From NCBI RefSeq assembly GCF_021353235.1, contig NZ_JAJTWT010000002.1:735741-799740 (forward strand): a DNA stretch of 64,000 nucleotides, read 5' to 3'. Position 1 is the first letter of the stretch, and every line of letters starts with the position of its first letter. The notes under the pieces are model-generated. The model did not search any database. It was not told the origin of the DNA and saw nothing but the letters and a program-made list of their open reading frames with translations. The position numbers and the translations under genes were made by a program. The DNA is from Pelomonas caseinilytica (lineage in GTDB: Bacteria > Pseudomonadota > Gammaproteobacteria > Burkholderiales > Burkholderiaceae_C). Shown here in pieces: positions 14,816-21,951 of the stretch.

Positions 14816-16116
14816 GTTTTCTCTCCAGTTTCTTCGGCCAGACGACTGACCAGCACTTTGTCCACACGCTTGCCGTCGAGGTCCACGACCTCGAATCTCC
14901 ACGCGTTCCACTCCACCACGTCAGCCGTGCGCGGCAAGCGCCCCAGCAACAGCATGACCATGCCCGCCAGGGTGTTGTAGCGGCCACGGTCCTCCTCGGG
15001 CAGTTCCTTCAGCTCCAGGCGGTCCTTCAGCTCGGGCACGGGGATGAGGCCGTCGAACAGCCAGCTCCCGTCCTCGCGCTGCACCGCCCAGGAGTCGCCG
15101 TCGCTCGGGGCGTTGAACTCCCCGGCGATGGCTTCCAGCACGTCGCGCACCGCGATCACGCCCTGGACCTCGCCGTACTCGTCGACGACGAAGACCAGGG
15201 GCGCCGCGGACACGCGGAAATGTTCGACCAGCTCCATGCCCGACAGCGTCTCGGGCACGAAGAGCGGGGCCTCCAGCCCCTCGGTCAGGTCCAGGGCCTT
15301 GCCGTCCAGCAACCGGGCCAGCAGGGCCGGCGCCGAGGCCACGCCCAGCACGTCGTTGAGGCCGCCGCGGCAGACCGGGTAGCGACTGAAGCCATGCTCG
15401 CGCAGCACCGCCAGCACCTCGGCGGGCGTGGCGTCGGCGTCCAGCCAGGCGATCTCGGCCCGCGGGATCATCATCGAGCCGATCTGGCGCTCGTCCAGGC
15501 GGAAGACGTTGCGCACCATCTGGTGCTCGTGCTCCTCGATGACACCGGCGTCCCGGCCCTCCTCCAGGCTGGCGGCGATCTCCTCTTCCGTCACGCCGCG
15601 CTGGCCCTTGTTGCGCAGGCCGAGCACGCCGAGGGTCGCCTCGGTCATGAAGCTCAGCGACTTCACCAGCGGCCGGGCCGCGATGGAGATGAAGTTCATC
15701 GTCGGCGCCACCAGCCGGGCCACCGTCTCGGGGTAGATCTGGCCCACCCGCTTGGGCACCAGCTCGCCGAAGACGATGGTCAGCAGCGTGATGATGACGA
15801 CGACCAGGGCCGTGGCCGCGATGTCTGTGGCGTGCGGGTTGAGGCCGAAGGTCTCGGTCAGCCAGTGCGACAGCGGGCCCGAGAAGGCCGCGTCGCCCAC
15901 GATGCCGTTGAGCACGCCTATGCCGGTGATGCCGATCTGGACCGTGGAGAGGAACTTGGTCGGGTTCTCGTGCAGGTCCATGGCGGCCTGCGCGCCCCCC
16001 TCGCCGCTTTCCACCATCACCTGCAGCCTGGCCTTGCGGCTGGCGGTCAAGGCCATCTCGGACATCGCGAACAGGCCGTTGACGAGGATCAGAAAGAGAA
16101 CGAGGGCGGTATCCAT
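14812..16116 (-). CDS. CNNM/CorC-HlyC-type membrane protein (DUF21-CBS-CorC_HlyC)
   Basis: A 434-residue inner-membrane protein. Residues 1 to about 190 form the DUF21 membrane domain, with the conserved TVQIGITGIGVLNGIVGD and FGELVPKRVGQ. Residues about 200-330 hold a CBS pair (MMIPRAEIAWLDADATPAEV ... FVVDEYGEVQGVIAVRDVL), and the C-terminus is a CorC_HlyC domain. The family includes magnesium/cobalt efflux proteins; the old name hemolysin is misleading. It is first of a two-gene unit with sapC. The 120 nt between it and the glycosyltransferase stop hold no recognised feature. Confidence 0.92.
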   Translation of the reverse strand: MDTALVLFLILVNGLFAMSEMALTASRKARLQVMVESGEGGAQAAMDLHENPTKFLSTVQIGITGIGVLNGIVGDAAFSGPLSHWLTETFGLNPHATDIAATALVVVIITLLTIVFGELVPKRVGQIYPETVARLVAPTMNFISIAARPLVKSLSFMTEATLGVLGLRNKGQRGVTEEEIAASLEEGRDAGVIEEHEHQMVRNVFRLDERQIGSMMIPRAEIAWLDADATPAEVLAVLREHGFSRYPVCRGGLNDVLGVASAPALLARLLDGKALDLTEGLEAPLFVPETLSGMELVEHFRVSAAPLVFVVDEYGEVQGVIAVRDVLEAIAGEFNAPSDGDSWAVQREDGSWLFDGLIPVPELKDRLELKELPEEDRGRYNTLAGMVMLLLGRLPRTADVVEWNAWRFEVVDLDGKRVDKVLVSRLAEETGEKT

Positions 16117-16237
16117 CGAAAGCGCCGCCGCCGGAAAACCCGAGGCGACGCGGGGTCAAAAACGAAGCCCGGGAGCCTAGCAGATGGCCGTGACGGCGCC
16201 CATCACGCATTCCCGAGGCTGCCCGGACGGCCAACTT

Positions 16238-17431
16238 TCAGCGCGGCACCAGCAGGGCTTCGCAGCGGTCGGCCACGGCGCGTATCGCCTGGGCCTGCTC
16301 ATAACCCTCGTACTTGGCGGCGAACTGCCGGGCCTTGTCGGCGAGGGAGGCGTCGGCCACCGCGCGCTTGAGCAGCCGCGGGAACTGGCCCGCCGCCGCC
16401 TCCGGGATCACCACCGCCGCGCCTAGGGCCTCGACGCTGCGGGCGAACATCGTCTGCTCCAGCTGCTGCGGGAAGAGCAGCACCGGCTTGCCCGCCAGCA
16501 GCATGGCCGCCACCGTGCTGATGCCGGCATGCAGCACCGCCAGGTCGCAGCCGCGGCGCACCTGCTCGATGTCCAGCGGCTGGCGCGAGATGGCGAGGTT
16601 GTCGGCGGAGAAGCTCTCCACGGTACGCCGCGAGACGCCGGGGACGTGCACCAGCACGCTGGCGTCGAGCTGGCGCAGGGCCGCCAGCAGCGGCTCCAGC
16701 GCGCCGTAGTCGGGCTTGAGATAGGCGAACACCTTGAGCGCGCCCTTGGCCGGCCAGCGCACCGCCTCGCCACGGCCGAGGTCGAAGATGGGGCCGACGA
16801 AATCTCCGCCGGCGCGGTCGGGGTAGTGGTCCAGCTCCGGCAGCGTGGCGAAGACGTCGGGACTGCCCGAGAGGATGTCCAGCACGCTCTCGACGGGCGG
16901 CGCACCCAGCTCGTAGAGCACCTGGTTGGCGACATGCATCACCTGCTGCTCGGAATCCAGCAGCCGCGCGGCCGGCGCCTTCTGCCACCAGCGCAGCGGC
17001 GGCAACGGCCGGGCCGCGGGCGGCACCTGGAAACCGTTGGCCAGGTTGAGCTGCGGCAGGCCCAGGCCCCGGCTGGCCAGCACGGCTGTGGGCGAGTAGT
17101 CGAACACCAGCGCATCCACCTTCAGCAGGCCGAGCAGGTTGCGCCAGGCGCGGCAGATGCTCAGCAAGGCCGGCGGGTCGAGGAAGCCGAACTGCATCAG
17201 CAGCTCGGCATGGCTGAGGGGGTCGGGCAGCTTCATGACCCGGCCTATCCACAGCGGCGCCTGGAACCAGCTGAAGCCATGCGGCCCGAGCAGGCGCTCG
17301 GCCTCGACCAGCTCGCGGATGATGAAGACGGCCTCATGGCCGCGCCGGCGCAGCTCCCGGGCGACCGGGATCATGCGACCGAGGTGGCCATAGGCGCCGC
17401 CGAGTTCCCAGATGAATGCGAAGCGAGCCAT
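16238..17431 (-). CDS. GT1-type glycosyltransferase
   Basis: A 397-residue GT-B fold enzyme of the UDP-glycosyltransferase/macrolide transferase kind. The N-terminus is MARFAFIWELGGAYGHLGRM, typical for this class. The C-terminal donor site is CDLAVLHAGISTVAAMLLAG followed by PVLLFPQQLEQTMFA, equivalent to the HxG/PxxxDQ signature. The acceptor is unknown; family members glycosylate lipids or small secondary metabolites. It stands alone, downstream of the PEP-CTERM gene and separated from it by a terminator. Confidence 0.85.
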   Translation of the reverse strand: MARFAFIWELGGAYGHLGRMIPVARELRRRGHEAVFIIRELVEAERLLGPHGFSWFQAPLWIGRVMKLPDPLSHAELLMQFGFLDPPALLSICRAWRNLLGLLKVDALVFDYSPTAVLASRGLGLPQLNLANGFQVPPAARPLPPLRWWQKAPAARLLDSEQQVMHVANQVLYELGAPPVESVLDILSGSPDVFATLPELDHYPDRAGGDFVGPIFDLGRGEAVRWPAKGALKVFAYLKPDYGALEPLLAALRQLDASVLVHVPGVSRRTVESFSADNLAISRQPLDIEQVRRGCDLAVLHAGISTVAAMLLAGKPVLLFPQQLEQTMFARSVEALGAAVVIPEAAAGQFPRLLKRAVADASLADKARQFAAKYEGYEQAQAIRAVADRCEALLVPR

Positions 17432-17456
17432 GGCGCGCGAGTCTAGGGGTGGGAAC

Positions 17457-17489
17457 GAAAGACAAGCGGCACCCCGTGGGTGCCGCTTG
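17457..17489 (-). terminator. Terminator after the PEP-CTERM gene
   Basis: A 12-bp perfect stem, CAAGCGGCACCC (17463-17474) with GGGTGCCGCTTG (17478-17489), has a 3-nt loop. On the minus strand it is followed by GTCTTTC, a weak T-run. It lies 24 nt past the PEP-CTERM stop. Confidence 0.7.
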
Positions 17490-17512
17490 CCGCGATGCCG
17501 GACGCGCCGGCG

Positions 17513-18469
17513 TCAGTCCGTGGCAGGCCGGGCCTTGCGCCGCCGGCTCAGCCACCAGCCCCCGCCTGCCGCCCCCAGCAGCGCCAGGCTGCCCGGTTCG
17601 GGCAGGGATACCGCGGTGGCCGTGAGCGCGAAGTCGGCCGTGTCGAAGGGCTGAGCGCCGTTGAACGGGTCGCCCGAGCGCGCAATGCCGTTGTAGCTGA
17701 CGCACTGGGTGTACGGCACCTCCACGAGGCCGTAACCGCCATAACCGCCGTAGCAGTTGCCCGAGCTGACCGCGCCGCTCAGGTACTGGCCGCTGACCAT
17801 GGACACGATGTCGTAGTCGATGGTGATGGTCTCGCCGATGCCGACGAGGCCCATGTCCACCGAGTAGGCGCCACCCGCGCCGTAGACGTAGTTGGCGTCG
17901 GCCGCGCCGCAGCTGGCCCAGGCGCCGAGCGCGCCGATGTCGTTCTCCGAGCAGGTCACGCCCGAGGCCGTCTGCGTCACGAGGGTGTCGCCCTGGCTCA
18001 CGACCACGCCGTTACGGCGGATCTGCAGCCGCGTGTTGGCCGTGCCCACGCCCTCGCCCCACAGGGCCACTTCGCCGCCGTCGACGTTGAAGGAGAAGTT
18101 CAGCAGCATGACGCTGCCGGTGTCGTTGGTGTAGGTGCCGGTGTAGAGCGAGCTGGTGCGGGCGTAGAAGTCGGCACCTTCGCCGGAGGCGCGAGCGCCG
18201 AAATACGTCGAGCCACCCGTGAAGCCGTAGGTGTGGAAGAAGACGCTGGACGCGCCATCCGCCTTGTTCATGTAGAAGTCGGCGCCGGTGGGCGACGTGA
18301 ACAGCGAGCCCTCGGGCAGCGCATCCGCCGGCGTGGCGCCGTTGAGCGCGTACTGCGCCAGCAGCGTGATGGTGGGATCGGCCGCCGCAGTGGCGCTCAG
18401 GCCACCGCAGGCCACCGCCACGAGCAGGCTCAGCAGCCTGGCGCGCGGCACGGGGATGTCGTCGTACAT
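17513..18469 (-). CDS. PEP-CTERM exosortase-substrate protein
   Basis: A 318-residue exported protein. It has an N-terminal signal peptide (RLLSLLVAVACGGLSATAAA) and a C-terminal sorting tag: the motif PEP in SLPEPGSLALLG, a hydrophobic helix, then the basic tail SRRRKARP. Such proteins are cleaved by an exosortase and linked to the outside, usually in exopolysaccharide-forming strains. The mature part is rich in Gly, Tyr, Thr and Asn (e.g. GNCYGGYGGYGLVEV) and has two Cys pairs; no enzyme domain is recognised. GGAGA precedes the ATG. No exosortase gene is in the window, so the sorting enzyme must be elsewhere. Confidence 0.88.
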   Translation of the reverse strand: MYDDIPVPRARLLSLLVAVACGGLSATAAADPTITLLAQYALNGATPADALPEGSLFTSPTGADFYMNKADGASSVFFHTYGFTGGSTYFGARASGEGADFYARTSSLYTGTYTNDTGSVMLLNFSFNVDGGEVALWGEGVGTANTRLQIRRNGVVVSQGDTLVTQTASGVTCSENDIGALGAWASCGAADANYVYGAGGAYSVDMGLVGIGETITIDYDIVSMVSGQYLSGAVSSGNCYGGYGGYGLVEVPYTQCVSYNGIARSGDPFNGAQPFDTADFALTATAVSLPEPGSLALLGAAGGGWWLSRRRKARPATD

Positions 18470-18500
18470 AGGGTCTCCGGTTGATGAACGGCGGGGTTTC

Positions 18501-18516
18501 TGCAAAATTCGCGCCA
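18501..18516 (-). promoter_or_regulatory. Sigma-54 promoter of the PEP-CTERM gene
   Basis: The minus strand reads TGGCGCGAATTTTGCA, matching TGGCACG-N4-TTGC with one change (A to G) and exactly 10 nt between GG and GC. Predicted start is near 18490, about 20 nt before the ATG and just ahead of the GGAGA site. PEP-CTERM systems are known to be associated with the PrsK/PrsR two-component pair and RpoN, so this fits. Confidence 0.82.
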
Positions 18517-18520
18517 CCAG

Positions 18521-18543
18521 AAAAACCCCTTGAGCGTCAAGGG
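18521..18543 (-). terminator. Terminator-like hairpin abutting the sigma-54 promoter
   Basis: On the minus strand CCCTTGA-CGC-TCAAGGG(G) is followed by TTTTT. It lies directly upstream of the -24 element of the PEP-CTERM promoter, with only apaH (opposite strand) beyond. It may insulate the PEP-CTERM gene from antisense read-through of the apaH region. Confidence 0.6.
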
Positions 18544-18576
18544 CTTGCGAACCACGTCTCCAAATAGTTCACGCCA

Positions 18577-18595
18577 CTGTCAAGAAAGCCGACAG
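18577..18595. promoter_or_regulatory. Inverted repeat CTGTC-N9-GACAG, candidate enhancer site
   Basis: The repeat lies about 90-105 bp upstream of the predicted PEP-CTERM transcription start, a plausible position for a sigma-54 activator such as PrsR. Arms are 5 bp. It is also 25 nt upstream of apaH. The repeat is visible; the role is inferred. Confidence 0.35.
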
Positions 18596-18619
18596 CCCCA
18601 CGGCCCTTAGCATGGCGCC

Positions 18620-19444
18620 ATGAACTACCTGATCGGTGACCTGCAGGGTTGCTGCGACGCCTTCGAGCGGCTGCTGGCCCGCATCGACTTCTCGCCCTCG
18701 CGGGACCGCCTCTGGCTGCTGGGCGACCTCGTCAACCGCGGCCCCTGCTCCCTCACGACCCTGCGCCGCCTGCAGGGCCTGGGCGACGCGGCCACCTGCC
18801 TGCTCGGCAACCACGACCTGCACCTGCTGGCCGCGGCCCACGGCGTGCGCCACGTGCATCGCGGCGACACCCTCGACGACATCCTCGCCGCCCCCGACCG
18901 CCCCGCCCTGCTCGATTGGCTGCGCCACCAACGCATGGCCGTCTTCGAGGCCGGCTGGCTGATGGTGCATGCCGGCGTGGTGCCGCCGTGGAGCCGCGAC
19001 GACACCCTGGCCCTGGCCGCCGAAGTGGAAGCCGTGCTGCGCAGTGACGACCTGCCCGGCTTCCTGCACGAGATGTACGGCAACCAGCCCGCCCGCTGGA
19101 GCCCCGCCCTGGCTGGCACGGCGCGGCTGCGCTTCACGGTCAACGTGCTGACGCGGCTGCGCTTCTGCACCGCCGATGGCGAGATGGACTTCAAGACCAA
19201 GGACGGCGCCGGCGCCGCCCCTGATGGCTTCATGCCGTGGTTCGAAGCGCCCGGCCGGCGCACTGCCGACACCCCCATCGCCTTCGGCCACTGGTCGACC
19301 CTGGGCCTGCTCGACCGGCCCACCCTGCTGGGCCTGGACACCGGCTGCGTCTGGGGCGGCCGGCTGACGGCAGCACGCGTGGACGGCGCGCGGCGCGAGA
19401 TCATCCAGGTCGACTGCGAGCAGGCGCAGAAGCCGGGCTCGTAG
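18620..19444 (+). CDS. apaH: Symmetrical bis(5'-nucleosyl)-tetraphosphatase
   Basis: A 274-residue metallophosphatase of the PPP family that splits Ap4A into two ADP. All metal motifs are present: GDLQGC at residues 6-11, GDLVNRGP, GNHD and VHAGVVPPW. The C-terminal GLDTGCVWGGRLTA is typical of ApaH. Length matches the enterobacterial enzyme (about 280). It is transcribed divergently from the PEP-CTERM gene and ends 14 nt before tRNA-Ser. In many proteobacteria apaH sits with apaG/rsmA/pdxA; here it is isolated. Confidence 0.95.
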   Translation: MNYLIGDLQGCCDAFERLLARIDFSPSRDRLWLLGDLVNRGPCSLTTLRRLQGLGDAATCLLGNHDLHLLAAAHGVRHVHRGDTLDDILAAPDRPALLDWLRHQRMAVFEAGWLMVHAGVVPPWSRDDTLALAAEVEAVLRSDDLPGFLHEMYGNQPARWSPALAGTARLRFTVNVLTRLRFCTADGEMDFKTKDGAGAAPDGFMPWFEAPGRRTADTPIAFGHWSTLGLLDRPTLLGLDTGCVWGGRLTAARVDGARREIIQVDCEQAQKPGS

Positions 19445-19458
19445 AATGCGCGACCCTC

Positions 19459-19548
19459 GGAGGCTTGGGGGAGTGGTTTAACCCAACGGTCTTGAAAACC
19501 GTCGGCCGGTCAAACGGCCCGTGAGTTCGAATCTCACAGCCTCCGCCA
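19459..19548 (+). tRNA. tRNA-Ser (TGA)
   Basis: A 90-nt class II tRNA. Acceptor stem GGAGGCT pairs with AGCCTCC, discriminator G, encoded CCA at 19546-19548. The anticodon loop CTTGAAA has anticodon TGA between stems ACGGT/ACCGT. A long variable arm (CGGCCGGTCAAACGGCCCG region) is present, and the T arm contains GTTCGAATC. Confidence 0.97.
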
Positions 19549-19962
19549 CCGACTGGATGGCGATAACTCAAACTTGTCGTTTGTCAGCGACCGCGCGACT
19601 TCATAGCGTGGTGTAACTCCCCAGCCTGGATCGGCTGGGTCACACCGGTTGCTCAGCGCTGCACAGCAACGCGGTAGGTTGGGGTGAACGCAGTGACCCC
19701 AAGCGAATTCGGCCGATCATGACGTCGGGGTTCGCAGGCTCACCCAAACCTACCGAACTGACATGCGCCGATCAGATTGACCAGCGCGTCCAGCCCTTCG
19801 GGTGGGGTGATACGGGGCATATCTGCGACGATTTGCTCGGGCCAGTATTGCGACAAATAGGTTGTCGCGCAAAGCGTTTCACGACACATCAGCGTCGCGT
19901 TGGTGACGCAACCCGCAGGCATCGTCGCCCCGCCACGGAAGTCAGGGCGCGCCGCCACTATT
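19549..19962. other. GC-poor non-coding stretch downstream of tRNA-Ser
   Basis: This 414-nt stretch is about 58% GC by eye, against about 70% around it, and starts immediately at the tRNA 3' end. It holds a palindromic repeat (19673-19754) and a 72-codon minus-strand open frame (19740-19958) whose translation (e.g. TYLSQYWPEQIVADMPRI) I do not recognise. The frame lacks the strong third-position GC of its neighbours. It may be a remnant of an element inserted at the tRNA, or decayed DNA. No gene is called. Confidence 0.6.
19673..19754. repeat. Palindromic repeat GGTAGGTTGGGGTGA ... TCACCCAAACCTACC
   Basis: Outer arms 19673-19687 and 19740-19754 are reverse complements with one mismatch. An inner hairpin TTGGGGT-N10-ACCCCAA (19679-19702) has 7 perfect pairs. 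It resembles intergenic repeats of the GTTGGGGTGA type seen in many proteobacteria, which often mark junk or REP-like DNA. Confidence 0.65.
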
Positions 19963-21876
19963 TCAAAGCTGCCCCGTATACCTCGTATGCAGCCGCCTCC
20001 CCTGCCCGTCCACGGCCTGCAGCCACAGCTCCGACTTGACCGAGGCCGTCGGCGTGTAGCCCGTGCTCAGGGTGGCCGTCGTCTTGGGCGGCAGGGGCAC
20101 GGTGGTGTCCAGCACGGTCGGCGTGCCGCCGGCCGTGGGGGTGAAGACGCGCTTGATCTCGATGAGTCGCAGGTCCGGGTTGGCCGCCGCCCATGCCGCC
20201 CAGTTGATGGCATAGCTGCCGCTCTGCAGGTCGACGGCGCGCAGCGTGAGGTTGGTGGTGAGACCGTCCAGGGTGGGAAAGCGCGTCGCCGCGGGGTCGC
20301 CGACGACGTCGGCGCGCAGGTAGGCGTTGCGCGTCTCGGCCACGCCGGAGATGGTGTAGTTCACGAGGTATTTGGCGCCGCGCAGGCTGTCGGCGCTGCC
20401 GACCCAGCCGACGGCGGAGCGCTGGATGGCCAGGTCGCCGACGCCGCCCGTCGGGATGAGGTTGGTGGCGCCCGGCGTGGACGACAGGCACAGCATCGGC
20501 CGGCCGCAGTAGCCGAAGGCGATGCTGAAGCCGCTGGGGAGTTGCAAGGTCGCTGAGCTCAGCAGCTGCACCGGCGGGTTGGTGGGGATGGGGTCGGGCG
20601 TCTGCGCCTGGATCTCGACCTGCAGGCCGATGCCGGGGTTGGGCGACAGCGCCGTGTCGGTAGTGCCGTCGGCGTTGAGCGCCGTGAAGGCCAGCGGATG
20701 CACGGCGACGGCCAGCTTCTTGCCGTTGCCGACGAGGTTCCACTTGTTGGTGGTGGTGGCCGACTTGTTGTAGCTGACCACATCGCTGAAGAGGTCGACG
20801 ACGGTGCCGCTGGAGTCGCTGATGGCCGCCGCCACCAGCACCTTACTGCAGTTGCCGGTGGCCGGCGTGTCGTCGGCGCAGCCGAGCAGCTGGAACCGCC
20901 CGAACTGGCGGTTCGCGGTGGTGTAGGTGGAGAGGATGCCGGCCAGGTCGGTCTTGCTGCGGCCGTTGTGCTTGTCGTAGCCGGTGACCAGGGCGTTGGT
21001 GAGGATGGTGCTCACGTCACGGCCCTGGGCGATGAGCTGGTTGAGGGCCGCGCCCAGGTCGTCCAGGCCCGGCAGGTTGCCCAGCAGGGTCGTGGCGCTG
21101 GTGGCGGCTTTCAGCGTCGAGGTGATGGCGTTGGCCGGCGTGCCGGCGGTCTTGAGCAGCTCGGTCTGGGCGGTGGGCAGCTCCACCACGACCTCGGGCG
21201 CGGTGCCGGCGAGGAACTTGTTGGCCACCTGCAGCACCGGCACGTTGCGGCTGGAGCGGGCCAGGTCCACGCGGACGCTCTCGATCAGCAGGTCGTGGGC
21301 GCCCTTGTTGGCCGCGAAGCTCGCGTCGGCGAGCAGGTCCAGGGCCTTGGCGTCGGTGACCTTGAGATCGGTCAGCTGGGTCTTGACGAGGGTCTTGAGG
21401 AAGTCGCCCGCGGCCGGTGCGGCCGTGGCGAGCTGGCTGAGCTGGCTGGCGCTGCTGGAGGCCGCCGCGAACACCGGCGCGGGCTCGGTGCCCAGGGCCA
21501 GGGCCACGATGGCATTGGTCAGCGGCGTGACGTGGCCCACCATGGCGGCGCTGATCGCCGGCACCGTGGAGTGCAGCACCTGCATGTTGCCGGCGGCGTC
21601 CATGCCGCGGGCCTGGATGAAGAGGGGCGCCGTCGGGCTGTTGAGTGTCAGCGTCAGGCTGTAGCTGCCGTCGGCCGCCTGGGTCGTGGCCGAGCCCACC
21701 GCCCGGCCCTGGCCGTCCACCACGCTGACCTTGGCGTTGACCAGCGGGGCGCCCGTGGCGGCCACGCCGCGCAGCGTCGGGGGCGTGTCGGTCACCGGCG
21801 TGCCGGCGCTGCCGCCTCCACCGCCGCAAGCGGCGAGGGCCAAGGTCAGGATGAGGGCGGCGAGGCGGAACGGCAT
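19963..21876 (-). CDS. Large putative lipoprotein, function unknown
   Basis: A 637-residue exported protein. The signal peptide ends in the lipobox LAAC with Cys17, followed by five Gly. The region after it (GVAATGAPLVNAKVSVVDGQ, GSYSLTLTLNSP) looks like a carboxypeptidase-regulatory/Ig-like domain. The rest is Ala/Thr-rich and has four Cys (e.g. LLGCADDTPATGNCSK and FGYCGRPMLCLSS), perhaps disulfide-bonded. I recognise no catalytic motif. Such proteins are common, poorly characterised outer-membrane lipoproteins in Burkholderiales. It is flanked by the tRNA-Ser scar and an ABC binding protein on the same strand (75-nt gap). Confidence 0.8.
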   Translation of the reverse strand: MPFRLAALILTLALAACGGGGGSAGTPVTDTPPTLRGVAATGAPLVNAKVSVVDGQGRAVGSATTQAADGSYSLTLTLNSPTAPLFIQARGMDAAGNMQVLHSTVPAISAAMVGHVTPLTNAIVALALGTEPAPVFAAASSSASQLSQLATAAPAAGDFLKTLVKTQLTDLKVTDAKALDLLADASFAANKGAHDLLIESVRVDLARSSRNVPVLQVANKFLAGTAPEVVVELPTAQTELLKTAGTPANAITSTLKAATSATTLLGNLPGLDDLGAALNQLIAQGRDVSTILTNALVTGYDKHNGRSKTDLAGILSTYTTANRQFGRFQLLGCADDTPATGNCSKVLVAAAISDSSGTVVDLFSDVVSYNKSATTTNKWNLVGNGKKLAVAVHPLAFTALNADGTTDTALSPNPGIGLQVEIQAQTPDPIPTNPPVQLLSSATLQLPSGFSIAFGYCGRPMLCLSSTPGATNLIPTGGVGDLAIQRSAVGWVGSADSLRGAKYLVNYTISGVAETRNAYLRADVVGDPAATRFPTLDGLTTNLTLRAVDLQSGSYAINWAAWAAANPDLRLIEIKRVFTPTAGGTPTVLDTTVPLPPKTTATLSTGYTPTASVKSELWLQAVDGQGRRLHTRYTGQL

Positions 21877-21951
21877 GGCACGGGCGTGGAGCGGGGCTCG
21901 TGCCAGTGTGCCGCCGCCAGCAGGCCGCGGTGGGCCGTTAAGAGGCCGAAA

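Noticed and set aside
19740..19958. 72-residue frame in the tRNA-Ser scar as a gene
   Set aside because: No recognisable family, no ribosome site, and codon use unlike its neighbours; recorded only as a possible remnant.
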